In this document: positions 1 to 9,964 of the stretch, one piece after another
Layout: the number at the start of each line of letters is the position of its first letter
Position numbering within the stretch: position 1 is the stretch's first letter
From: Umbilicaria muhlenbergii
Lineage: Eukaryota > Ascomycota > Lecanoromycetes > Umbilicariales > Umbilicariaceae
Reading direction: 5' to 3'
Assembly (NCBI GenBank): GCA_000611775.1
Contig: KK106981.1
Coordinates: 10,381,183 to 10,445,182 of the forward strand
DNA length: 64,000 bases
Translations under genes and position numbers: made by a program
The notes under the pieces: model-generated
Seen by the model: only the letters and a program-made list of their open reading frames with translations
What the model was told of the DNA's origin: nothing
Databases searched by the model: none

Positions 1-687
1 GCGGAAAGAGGATGCTCTAAGCTCAGGGGCATCTAGCCGAGTAAGCCAGGCTTGATATTGGACCGCACGCGTGCACAAGCATTCATGGGGCGCGATCTCG
101 ATTCAAATTGGAGAAAGCTCATATCTCGTATGCACGGCTTGTCACCTTGGTCATGCGGAAGGGCCGAGTATCATGCGATGCTGGCTGCCTGAAAGATGTG
201 AGACGCGCTCCTGTTATAAAAGAGTAACATACTGTATGTACTGCCTTGGCTCAGGCCATTCGGCGCGCGCTCGTCGGCAAATAAAACCACAACCATAACA
301 CTCCTGTTCCTTTGTGATCATTTCACGTCTATTGTGAGGTTGACGCTCGGAGTTGAGAGCATTGTCCAGGACGTTTGAGGGGCTTGTCGAAGGACAAATG
401 CCTTAATTGGTTCTCATGGTCCGAAGTCTGCGGCAAAACCAGATATAACCAAGCAACAAGGCGTTGCAAGAACGCCCGCGTACTGGGGGACGTTGTAGTG
501 GCGTTCGTGGGTGCTCTCAAAGTGTCGATCGTACACAATGTTTGGCAGGTCCCCGGGCACGAAATACGAGAGTAGTCCAGGTTGAAATTGCTCTCCCGTC
601 CTTCAAAACTCGAAAACCGGCTCCTTGAGGTGACTTGACCTGCAGCGAAACATCGCTCACCACTGAATGGTCTCTGCAGCCTTCCGG
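1..687. other. gene-poor stretch at left edge
   Basis: I see no supportable gene here. The open frames on both strands are short, lack family resemblance, and overlap each other in several frames. The stretch may hold the 3' part of the doubtful secreted ORF that starts at 852 on the minus strand, but no intron that joins the pieces convincingly is visible. Confidence 0.4.
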
Positions 688-852
688 CTAGAGAAGCCGC
701 GGGTGGGTAGTCACCATGCCGTCGGAGAAAACAAAGGAGGAGCCGATGGGACCACACACAGCCAGTTGAACGTCACCTTGCACAACTGAGCTACCCAGGC
801 AAAAGGCAATCGCGGCCAGTGCGAGGAAACTTCTTAGTGCAACAGATAACAT
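688..852 (-). CDS. possible first exon or relic of a small secreted protein
   Basis: On the minus strand an ATG at 852 opens a 54-codon frame that begins MLSVALRSFLALAAIAF and continues to a CLGSSVVQG-like cleavage region, which is a good signal peptide. The mature part has one cysteine (AVCGPIG). The frame stops at 688. A GTGACT donor-like site lies inside the frame after a Met-coding ATG, so this may be exon 1 of a spliced gene running toward position 330. I could not find a downstream exon that keeps a convincing frame. It does not carry the HQxT signature of the four-gene secreted family described elsewhere in the window. It could equally be chance or a pseudogene. Confidence 0.25.
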   Translation of the reverse strand: MLSVALRSFLALAAIAFCLGSSVVQGDVQLAVCGPIGSSFVFSDGMVTTHPRLL

Positions 853-1901
853 TCAACTCGAGTCAAACCCAACTGGGCGCCCAACAGTCGGATGAGAAGT
901 GATAAGTTAATTAAGTAATTTCATAACTATGTTAGCATGCTTACAATTGGCTAATGACCCCTGGATCCCCCCCACCCCCCCTCCAAACAAATGATTAATG
1001 ATCGCGGAGTACCCTTCCATGATAAGCCGCCTCCGTAATTCACCTAATTTGCCCGTCATAATGCCAGATCTTAACATCGTCATCAGTGTCTCTATTGACT
1101 CCATCAAAAGCGGCCTGACTGATCACGTAATGCTTGATCATTGACATCCTACAAGGTGTAAGCGGCGGGAACTGCAGTGACGAAGCAACAGAGGCGGCAG
1201 TGACAGTAGAGGGACGCAGTGACAGTAAGGTAGAGAGCAAAAGCCAACAGAAGCGTAGTTTTCGGCTATTTATAATGTCTATTTAGGACGTCTAAAATAA
1301 AACAGAGAAAAATAAACGCAACACAAGGCGCGAAAGACACAGCGAATGCGCAAGAAAGCAGGCTTCTCGAAAGCAAAGGATTCAGCCTCTACGCACGGGG
1401 AGTACGTCAATTTGAGACGAGTTACTCCCCGGTCATGCTCTCAATGGGGGAGAACTCAAGATGTCATGAGCTAGTTTAGAATGCGTTGAATTGACCCATC
1501 AATTCTCCATGATAACCGTGCCCCACAACTAAAGATCGTTCGCTTACGATGCACTTTTCAATTTTGTGATTCAAAACATGGGAGCGCTTCTGGATAGACC
1601 CCTCCATGCATGTGGCTTATTTTAGCGCCTGATCGTGATTTATGGTGTACAGGTCTGTACTCTGTAACCACAGTCGTTAACCTGCTCAGTGTGTGTTCTG
1701 CTACACTTCGTCTCCACTATGTCCGACATTCCACATTAACCCGCAAACACAACAGCGCTGACAGTCTTGAACGATTGTGACTCAGCTCGCGATTCTCGCT
1801 GAATGCAGTGGCTATAGATGTCAAGGTTTACCTATTTGAATTCGATCTGGTCCACATACAAGCTCTAGCAATGGTACTCTATGTTCATTGCTTGATCTTA
1901 C
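853..1901. other. intergenic region upstream of the NLR gene
   Basis: Nothing with family resemblance is seen. It includes a poly-C/poly-G stretch near 966-980, a pair of similar AGTGACAG(T/A)-type short repeats near 1198-1230, and probably the promoter and 5' leader of the NLR gene. A possible 3' splice site just before or within the annotated NLR start (around 1925-1935) means that the first exon of that gene could lie in this stretch. Confidence 0.4.
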
Positions 1902-4900
1902 ATGGAGCATATGCTAATGCTGATTTACCAGTTCAGGAAGCTACGATTCAATCGATCCCACTCAGATGAAGGACGACCCAACAATCGGGCCTCATCCTCT
2001 TCACTCAACCGATATTCTTCCACAAGCTCCGCATCGAGCGAACCCAGAAAAGGAGATTCTACTCCAAATGTTCTGCAGGTATCAGATAGGCGATCCTCTC
2101 AATTAAGCTCGAACCTAAGCTTTCGCGACCCGAGTCCTTCGCCGGAACGGAGGAATGAGTCACTTGGACTTCAGGTCATATATCAGCCAGCATCTGCAGC
2201 GTCACTGGACGTCATTTTCGTACACGGCCTTGGAGGTGATAGCCGAAAATCATGGTCGAAGAACCACGATCTCCACCTCTTTTGGCCTCAGCTTTGGCTG
2301 CCGCTAGAGCCAGGCATAGACCAGGCTAGAATCTTCAGCTTCGGATATAATGCCAGCTTTCACGCCGGCGCGGCAAAAAGCATTTCCAACATCGCTGATT
2401 TTGCAAAGGAACTGCTCTTCGAGATGAAATTTGCAACAGACGAACAGGGACGAGATCTTGGGATGGGCAAGGTTCCCATCATATTTGTTGTTCATTCCAT
2501 GGGTGGCTTGGTTGTCAAGAAGGCATATCTTCTCGGTCAAAACGACGAGCACTATCAAGAGATTGTTGAATCTATTTCAGCCATAATTTTCCTCGGTACT
2601 CCTCATCGCGGCACAAATCTAGCTGAGCTACTCAACAAAATCCTTTTTGTCTCATTCCAATCTCCCAAGAGCTTCATTGTAGATTTGAACAGGAGCTCGC
2701 CTGCCCTTGAGGAACTCAATGAGCAGTTTCGCCACGTTGCGCCGAGGCTTTCAATTGTCTCCTTCTACGAAACGCTCTCAACCACAGTGGGCCCAAGGAA
2801 GTTGATGGTGCTAGAAAAGGATTCATCAATTCTTGGATACCCTGGCGAAATCTCCAGGTCTCTCAACGCGAATCACCATGACCTGTGCAAATACTCCAGC
2901 CCACAGGACCCCAACTATGTTAGCGTACGAAATACTATGAAATCCCTAGTGGGACGATTTCGTTCAAAAGGCACCGAGCTTTGGACCAATCAATATTCAG
3001 AAGAAGTGAAGGAAGTCGAAAAGCTTTTCGCGATTGGTGAAGTTCCGGAAGATGATTTAAGCTTTTTTCGACGACGCTGGATGCCCGGTACTTGCGACTG
3101 GCTCCTTTCTGAGCCGGATATCAAGCTTTGGCTGGATGATACCACATCGAACTCGCATGTTGCGTGGTTAAGTGCGCCTCCTGCTAGTGGCAAATCGATT
3201 CTTTCTACGCATGTTATTAGTCACCTACGGGAGTCAGGCCATGCTTGCCAATACTTTTTCTTCAAGTTCGGCGATCAGATGAAACGATCCTTGAATGTTC
3301 TTCTAAGATCGATCGGATACCAGATGGCCAGGGACATTCCAGCGTTCAGACGCAAACTGATAGACCTCTCAGGAGAGAGCCTTCGGCTCGAGAAGACAGA
3401 CCCATCCGTCATCTGGCAGAAGGTTTTTGAATCTATTGTTTTCAAGATGGAGCTTCACGATTCCCTGCATTGGGTGATCGACGCACTCGATGAGTCAGAG
3501 ACCCCCAAGGCGCTTCTTAACCTGTTGCATGGTCTTTCTCAATCACGGACGCCTATACGGATACTGATCGTTAGTCGGAATATAGAGTCACTGTTTCACG
3601 CGTTCAACAGGCTCGCCGGTTCAGTTCAAGTCAGTTTCATCAAGAAAGACGGACGAGACCACAACATCTCTGATATCTCTATGTTTGTGAATGAAGAGAT
3701 GAAGCACATGCGTGGAAGTGATAACCTTAAGCACCAAATAATGCAAAGCATTCTTCGCCGAGCTCAAGGAAACTTCTTGTGGGTCCGGCTTGTCCTCGAA
3801 GAAATCTCGAATTGTCACACGGAACAAGACATTCGAGATACCTTGGAAGATATTCCAGATGGTATGAGTCAGCTCTATCAAAGAATGGAACATGCTATCG
3901 CAAATAGCCCGAAAAGGACAGATCGGACGTTAGCGAAGACAATACTTCAATGGACCATATGTGCCCAGCGACCGCTGGCATTAACGGAGCTAGCAAACGC
4001 CTTAACACCAGAGTATTCTGAGTTTCCGGACCTGAGAAGGACCATTCAAGACGTCTGTAGGCAGTTTGTTGTCATTGATGACACAGATCGCGTTACGATG
4101 GTGCATGAGACAGCACGTGATTATTTAACCAGAACTCCCAGTCTTCAGATCTCAATAAATCCCAAAGAAACTCATGCCGAGCTATTCATGAAAACAATCA
4201 CATCCATCCTTGATCCTAACCTTCGATCTCAGCTCACGCAGGGTCAGCGTTTGTTCCAAAGCACGAATCCATTTGTCTTCTATGCTGCCGTAGCATGGAC
4301 ATACCATCTCCGTCATGCTGCCGATTCAGATAAGATACTGACTTTACTGGTCAGTTTTTTCGCAGGGCCCTCTGTGCTCACATGGATACACTTAATTGCT
4401 TTTTCCAATCAACTAGAAGCTCTGGTGAAAGCTGCAAAGGGATTGACGTCGTTTGCCGGTCTTTGCCGCAAGCGAAATGCCATGAAGAACCCGATGTTAC
4501 ATCGTCTTCGTGATTTGGAGCTCCTTGATATGTGGGCGGTTGACCTCGTCAAGATGGTTGGGAAATTTCACAGGCAACTGCTTTCTGATCCAGCAGCAAT
4601 TTACAAACTCATACCTTCATTCTGCCCTGAAAAATCGATCCTACACCGGCAATTTTACCGACCTGAGTCATCAGATCTGTCGATCTCTGGTATTTCAAAC
4701 AATACGTGGAACGACAATCTAGCCAGAATTACTTTACGCAATGGTGATCAAGCCTGGAAGATAACTTGCGCCGGTCATCATTTTGCCGTCTTGAGCTCAA
4801 CAGGAGCAGTTATTGTGAGGAAATCTATCAACTTTGAAGAGGTCTGCACACTGCAGCATCAAGAGCCCGTCACAGCAATGTGTTTCAACCTCAAAGGTGA

Positions 4901-6842
4901 TAAATTTGTTTCATATGGCTTGAAGAGTAGCAAGCTCTGGTCCGTCCCTTCAGGTCAAATTCTGGCTTCAACATCGAATCCAGCTTTCGTAAAGGCAATG
5001 ACGATCTCTTTCGCAGAAAATGACACCAAGATTTTGACAGGCTCAGACGACAGGATGATAAGATTCCTTTACACTGAGAAATTCAAAACAGGTTGGCATG
5101 TGGTGGACGCGGCGCTCCTCAGGGAGACCTCTCAAATTGATGGAACATTCCTCAACTCTCCTATGTACATGGTCTTCAATGGGGATGCCACGCTCGTGGG
5201 CGTGTGTTATCGCGGATTTCCTCTCTCAGTGTGGGCAATAAACGAATCCCTCCTGGTTGGCAGGTGCAAACGAGCCAAAGAGTTTCGAGCTAACCACGCC
5301 CGACCCTCAACCAGTTGGTTCGCCGTTGATCGATTTACCTGGAATCCTGTTACTGGACACATCATCGGCTGCTACAGGGATGGCTGCATCTTCAAATGGC
5401 ATCCTGTGTCCGATGAGAACCAAGAAAAGGCTGAAACAGCTGATGAGGTCTCAGCCAGTCCGGATGGCAAGCTTTTCATCACCAGTAACAGCGACGGTAC
5501 TGTCAAGGTCTGGAATTTTGCGTATTTCAGTGTGGTATATCAGCTCTCTTCTGGAGATCTCGTAACTGGTTTGGCATTTAGTCCCGACTGCAAGCGCTTC
5601 TATGATCTACGAGGTTCTTCGGTCAACGCATGGGAGCCCAACAGTCTCATCCGTTTCTCGGAGATTGAGGAGACCTTTAGCGACACAGCGAGTGAGGATC
5701 AATCGCCAACATCTGTCTCACAAGCTTCAGAGGCGTGGGTTGCACAATTTGAACCGGTTTGTGCTCTTGCTGCTGCTCCAGGAAGTTCGTTCTATTGCGT
5801 TGGTAACGAAGAAGGTGTAGTGGAGCTATTTGATACTACCCAGGGGAAGTTGCTAGAGCTTGCCAGATTCCTGAACTTCCTCAGTGTCAGTAAAATGGCA
5901 TGGGGTGAAGACCGCCAGCACATTGTCGCGGCAGATCTCGGTGGAGACATTTTCGTGAAACGCCTGACGGTCTCGGCTGTTGGCACTGGACAAAGCAACA
6001 TAGAAGCGCAACCTATTCTTATTCCTAAGATCAACCTGGAAGGTCGCGGCATCCACGAAGTCCTCCTGGATCGGAAGTCGACATTGCTCTTGGTCATGAG
6101 TGAGAATCGCGGCGAAGTCTGGTCTCTGAGCACAGGTACTGTGCAAACTTCTAGAGAATTGGAAAACGATGCTGTCCGAAGATGGCTCAATCATCCGACG
6201 CAGAGCAATTTGCTTCTAGGGTTTGGACCGAGTGATTTGAGGATACTCCACTGGAATGACTTGACAGACTTGGGCCGCCTTCAGTTCCGAGAAGAACGAC
6301 CCAGGCTGAATAGCCAAGTCAGGTTTGATGTCAACGAACATCATGAATCTTCTCTAGATCATCTGTCAATAGCTCCAAGCAATGACCTCGGGGCCTCCTC
6401 CACCGTCACTAAAGCAATATTCAGCCAAGATCGGAAACACTTCCTAGTACACATTTTAAAAAGTCCGGCTCAAGGGACCGCCTCAAAACGGTTGCTCATC
6501 TTTGAGACCTCCTCGTTTGGAATCTCTAATGGGATTGACTGCGCTATCCCCGTGGCCTATCTTTACATTCCACCCGTGATAGTGGCACGAGTTGATGTTC
6601 CTCTAGGGGTTCTACCTGGATCACTACTTGTTTTCTTGGACCAAGATTTGTGGATATGCACATATAGATTGGGCTCAGTATATGATGACGAGGCGGTCAA
6701 ACGCCACTATTTTATTCCCAGAGACTGGGCGGGCACTGAAAGCTTGGAACAATGTTGCCTATTGGAAGACGGTACATTACTTTTCCCCAGGGACGGGGAA
6801 GTTGCCGTAATCAAAAGTACCCTTGGAGCAGCGGATTTTTGA
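1902..6842 (+). CDS. NLR-type STAND protein: SesB-like esterase - NACHT - WD40
   Basis: A 1646-residue intracellular immune-receptor-like protein in one long exon. Residues 1-95 are a Ser-rich low-complexity leader. An alpha/beta-hydrolase domain follows: VHGLGGDSRKSW near 105, the nucleophile motif VHSMGGL near 196 (catalytic Ser), and a candidate catalytic His in ANHHDLCKY near 324. This arrangement is the SesB/PGAP1-like esterase known at the N-terminus of fungal NLRs. A NACHT NTPase comes next, with P-loop APPASGKS near 425-433 and Walker B HWVIDALDES near 522-530, then a winged-helix-like region. Residues about 950-1640 are divergent WD40 repeats, with motifs such as DGTVKVWNF and SPDGKLF. 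Fungal NLRs of this kind are inferred to act in non-self recognition or heterokaryon incompatibility. The start is uncertain: a branch-like sequence and CAG lie just inside the first codons, so the true N-terminus may come from an upstream exon. Confidence 0.93.
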   Translation: MEHMLMLIYQFRKLRFNRSHSDEGRPNNRASSSSLNRYSSTSSASSEPRKGDSTPNVLQVSDRRSSQLSSNLSFRDPSPSPERRNESLGLQVIYQPASAASLDVIFVHGLGGDSRKSWSKNHDLHLFWPQLWLPLEPGIDQARIFSFGYNASFHAGAAKSISNIADFAKELLFEMKFATDEQGRDLGMGKVPIIFVVHSMGGLVVKKAYLLGQNDEHYQEIVESISAIIFLGTPHRGTNLAELLNKILFVSFQSPKSFIVDLNRSSPALEELNEQFRHVAPRLSIVSFYETLSTTVGPRKLMVLEKDSSILGYPGEISRSLNANHHDLCKYSSPQDPNYVSVRNTMKSLVGRFRSKGTELWTNQYSEEVKEVEKLFAIGEVPEDDLSFFRRRWMPGTCDWLLSEPDIKLWLDDTTSNSHVAWLSAPPASGKSILSTHVISHLRESGHACQYFFFKFGDQMKRSLNVLLRSIGYQMARDIPAFRRKLIDLSGESLRLEKTDPSVIWQKVFESIVFKMELHDSLHWVIDALDESETPKALLNLLHGLSQSRTPIRILIVSRNIESLFHAFNRLAGSVQVSFIKKDGRDHNISDISMFVNEEMKHMRGSDNLKHQIMQSILRRAQGNFLWVRLVLEEISNCHTEQDIRDTLEDIPDGMSQLYQRMEHAIANSPKRTDRTLAKTILQWTICAQRPLALTELANALTPEYSEFPDLRRTIQDVCRQFVVIDDTDRVTMVHETARDYLTRTPSLQISINPKETHAELFMKTITSILDPNLRSQLTQGQRLFQSTNPFVFYAAVAWTYHLRHAADSDKILTLLVSFFAGPSVLTWIHLIAFSNQLEALVKAAKGLTSFAGLCRKRNAMKNPMLHRLRDLELLDMWAVDLVKMVGKFHRQLLSDPAAIYKLIPSFCPEKSILHRQFYRPESSDLSISGISNNTWNDNLARITLRNGDQAWKITCAGHHFAVLSSTGAVIVRKSINFEEVCTLQHQEPVTAMCFNLKGDKFVSYGLKSSKLWSVPSGQILASTSNPAFVKAMTISFAENDTKILTGSDDRMIRFLYTEKFKTGWHVVDAALLRETSQIDGTFLNSPMYMVFNGDATLVGVCYRGFPLSVWAINESLLVGRCKRAKEFRANHARPSTSWFAVDRFTWNPVTGHIIGCYRDGCIFKWHPVSDENQEKAETADEVSASPDGKLFITSNSDGTVKVWNFAYFSVVYQLSSGDLVTGLAFSPDCKRFYDLRGSSVNAWEPNSLIRFSEIEETFSDTASEDQSPTSVSQASEAWVAQFEPVCALAAAPGSSFYCVGNEEGVVELFDTTQGKLLELARFLNFLSVSKMAWGEDRQHIVAADLGGDIFVKRLTVSAVGTGQSNIEAQPILIPKINLEGRGIHEVLLDRKSTLLLVMSENRGEVWSLSTGTVQTSRELENDAVRRWLNHPTQSNLLLGFGPSDLRILHWNDLTDLGRLQFREERPRLNSQVRFDVNEHHESSLDHLSIAPSNDLGASSTVTKAIFSQDRKHFLVHILKSPAQGTASKRLLIFETSSFGISNGIDCAIPVAYLYIPPVIVARVDVPLGVLPGSLLVFLDQDLWICTYRLGSVYDDEAVKRHYFIPRDWAGTESLEQCCLLEDGTLLFPRDGEVAVIKSTLGAADF

Positions 6843-7603
6843 TAAGACACTTAGTCGATTGTGGTAGTGTTGTCTGAACATGCCTTGCAGTTCTGCAGAA
6901 CTCTTTGGAGACTCCAGCGCATAATGCTGGCACGGCGCCAACTCGTTAATTGACCGCTCCGTAGTAAAAGCATATAAGGGGTCCTCCTTATCTCTCATCC
7001 CCGTGATTGTAAACCTGCAGCCTCTGGCTTGGGAAGCCTGCGCTCCATAACTTCTTATTTTCTTATACCTTCTTCAACAAAACACACTCGGGAATCCCCA
7101 GCTGTGAAACAATAATGAACAGCACCATATTGCCCGGTAAAGACAAAAGCAAGATTGGAGTGCTAAAGCCCAATGACTTAACTTTCAGCATCTGCGCACA
7201 TCATCCTCTTTACATTCTCATCATTAACAGAACACCAAGGAGGCCTTCCTGATCAGACAACTGCCACATATTATCATGATTCGCCCTGAGGGTAATCCGC
7301 CGATATAGAGTAAGAAGTGAGTACTCTCAGAAAGTCCGAAAACGAGGGGGTACTGGGGGGGTCTTCACAGTCGGATAACCGCTGAATGGGACGTAACACA
7401 GTGACCTGCTCGATGATGCCAATTGGAGAAGCGGAACTCTGCATGTGCCAGAAACATAGTGAAGCTGGACGATCATGGCTGCACTCAGACTCAGGTCATG
7501 CCATGCCCTCACTGCTGGACTACTCTACACTTCTCGAGACCCGGATTCCTGGCGATGAAGCCTTCAGTCTTATTTTTGTAGCCAAACCCGATCTTTACTG
7601 GCC
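6843..7603. other. intergenic: NLR 3' region and MFS promoter
   Basis: No gene is seen. The stretch holds the 3' UTR of the NLR and, after about 7300, the presumed promoter and leader of the MFS transporter. Overlapping short frames on both strands (for example one that runs into the MFS gene from 7386) are shadows. Confidence 0.5.
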
Positions 7604-9310
7604 ATGCCGTTACTTGACCCGACCTCCACCAACAATCCCTCCCTATTTTCCTCCAACGCCAACCAGTCAATTTCGGAGCCACATAGCTCACGTCACGATG
7701 CTGACCAGTCATCAACGCCGTCCTCAGGAGCTCCCACGGCGCCTTCTCCGCCTGCTGCGCCAGATCCTTATACGACTTTCACCCGCAAAGAGAAGCGCCT
7801 ACTCACTTTCCTACTCGGCCTTGCAACCCTCACTTCTCCCTTGACGGCCACGATCTACCTCCCTCTTCTTCCCCTCCTGCGTGCACATTTCAATACCTCT
7901 ACCCAAGCCATCAACCTCACCATCACACTCTACATCATCTTCCAAGCTCTCTCCTGCTTGATCTTCGGCCCACTGTCCGACTCTCTTGGTCGTCGGCCCG
8001 TGTATCTTTTCACATTAGCCTTGTACATGGTAGCGAACCTGGGCTTGGCCCTCAGCAAATACAGCTATGCTGCCTTACTCGGCTTGCGGACTTTGCAGAG
8101 CCTTGGCGCGAGTGCGGCGTTTGCAGTCAGTTACGGCGTTGTGGCGGACGTCTGCATACCCGCAGAGAGAGGGAGCATGGTGGGGCCGATCTCTATGCTC
8201 TTGAATCTGGGGGCGTGTATTGGGCCCGTGATTGGTGGGTTGGTTGCATTCACGTCGGGAAGCTACGAGTGGGTATTTTGGGCTCTTACTATCGTTGGAG
8301 GCATTTTGCTCTTGGGTGTTGGAACTTTTCTCTCGGAAACGGCGAGGAATGTGGTGGGCAACGGCAACGCAAACACGCAGCAGAAGTGGTGGGAAAGGAG
8401 TTGGTGGAGTTTGGGGAAAAGGTGGATAAAGAACAGGAGAAGCAACAGCAAGGACGCAGACATCGTGACGGCTGAAAACACCACTGACAGGTCTCCTGTC
8501 ACTCTCCAAAGGAGTTTCCGCATTCGAAACCCACTAGCATGTCTCCGCATCATCTTCCACCGCGACACCTTCTGCATCCTCTGGATGCCCGCCTCCTTCT
8601 ACCTAATCGACTACTCATTCCTCGCCGCAACCCCATCCATCTACAAAACCACCTACCAATTCAACGAGCTTAAAATCGGCCTGACATACCTCCCCCGCGG
8701 CGTCGGCATCATCATCGGCGGCTACCTCAACGGCAAACTAATGGACCACAACTACCGCGCCACCGCCCGCCAGATCAACCAAACATTAAACGCAGTAACC
8801 GGCGACGACCTGGCGCACTTCCCCATCGAACAAGCGCGCACACGCCGCACACCCATCCTCCTCGCCATCTCCACCGCGACGATCATCGGCTACGGCTGGG
8901 CCGTAAACTACCACGCTCGCGTCTCCATCCTGCTTATACTGCAATTCATCCAAGGCGTCTGGGGCACGTGCTTCTACACCACTTACAACACACTACTCGT
9001 AGATGTCTTCCCTGCGAGTCCGAGCACCGCGGCTGCGGCAGCGAGTATCACACGATGCGCAATGGCGGCTGCCGGTGTGGCGATTCTGCAGCCGCTGCTC
9101 GACGCGGCGGGACGCGGATGGTATTTCACCGTCTTGGGGATTTGGAGTGGTGGGTGTGGTGCCGTAGCGGTCTGGGCTATCCAGACGCATGGGATGCAGT
9201 GGAGGAGGGCGAGGACCGCCAAAGCCGCTCTTAAGGCTCGGGAGAAAGACGGAGTTGGTTCGGGTGGCGTAGATAGCCTTGCCGCGAGAGATGTCGAAAA
9301 GAACACATGA
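7604..9310 (+). CDS. MFS transporter, DHA1 family drug:H+ antiporter
   Basis: A 568-residue, single-exon membrane transporter. After a Ser/Pro-rich cytosolic N-terminus (about 1-65) come twelve hydrophobic segments split 6+6 by a polar central loop (about 245-300). The segment between helices 2 and 3 carries MFS motif A, GPLSDSLGRRPVYL, near residue 122. Helix 5 carries the antiporter motif C-like sequence GPVIGG near 207. The first helix, with TIYLPLLPLL, is typical of DHA1 (Qdr/Tpo/Flr-like) exporters. The length matches the family. The likely role is proton-driven efflux of drugs, polyamines or similar solutes at the plasma membrane; the substrate cannot be read from the sequence. The start ATG is the first in frame before the low-complexity leader. 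Confidence 0.93.
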   Translation: MPLLDPTSTNNPSLFSSNANQSISEPHSSRHDADQSSTPSSGAPTAPSPPAAPDPYTTFTRKEKRLLTFLLGLATLTSPLTATIYLPLLPLLRAHFNTSTQAINLTITLYIIFQALSCLIFGPLSDSLGRRPVYLFTLALYMVANLGLALSKYSYAALLGLRTLQSLGASAAFAVSYGVVADVCIPAERGSMVGPISMLLNLGACIGPVIGGLVAFTSGSYEWVFWALTIVGGILLLGVGTFLSETARNVVGNGNANTQQKWWERSWWSLGKRWIKNRRSNSKDADIVTAENTTDRSPVTLQRSFRIRNPLACLRIIFHRDTFCILWMPASFYLIDYSFLAATPSIYKTTYQFNELKIGLTYLPRGVGIIIGGYLNGKLMDHNYRATARQINQTLNAVTGDDLAHFPIEQARTRRTPILLAISTATIIGYGWAVNYHARVSILLILQFIQGVWGTCFYTTYNTLLVDVFPASPSTAAAAASITRCAMAAAGVAILQPLLDAAGRGWYFTVLGIWSGGCGAVAVWAIQTHGMQWRRARTAKAALKAREKDGVGSGGVDSLAARDVEKNT

Positions 9311-9964
9311 CCGAGAAAGAAAAGCTCTGGTGCTAGTTGCACGCTCAGGGCAGCATCGTCCTGAGCCCGGACCAGGGGCTAGCTCGACGTGAGGAAAGTG
9401 GTCTTTAGGCAGACTGTTTGACGCTACACGGATCCTGTTCCGCTGCCTGACGGCTTCGTAGAAAGCGTTACTGCCCATTAGCTGATAAGTTACGTCGCGG
9501 GCGGCGGACTCACTATCAATCGCAGAAGCCCTCCTATGCCCCGCATCCTGGAGCATCAATAATTCAAGATAGGTAGCCAAAGATAGTTTAGATAGAGGAG
9601 GGTCTCCTTGGCATCAGTATCGGCCGATGTTGAATAACTGGATTTACCCCTGAGACAATTAAGCTTGTAAACAACGGAGTCCTGCTTATCGTCGACCCGA
9701 CCTGGATCGGACTAAACCCGATACAGCTATTCGGAGCGACATCAACTCCATTGCAATCGGATATTCTACCCTTTGCAAAACTACCCCACACTCTTCAAAT
9801 CCTCGAGCTCCACCGAGTCCGGACAGATAGTGGCCAGCTATATATTCCACACATAACACATACCGCCATGGCAACTTATCTCCAACCCCCACTCCAACTT
9901 CCCCCCATTCGCCAATCCTCCATTTCCAACCCTCCCAGCTTCTCCCAGCACAGCCGCCATAATA
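9311..9964. other. intergenic, upstream of deacetylase relic
   Basis: No supportable gene. An ATG at 9868 lies in a good context (GCCATGG) but in a different frame from the deacetylase exon that follows, and runs only 56 codons. I see no plausible intron joining the two. Confidence 0.4.
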
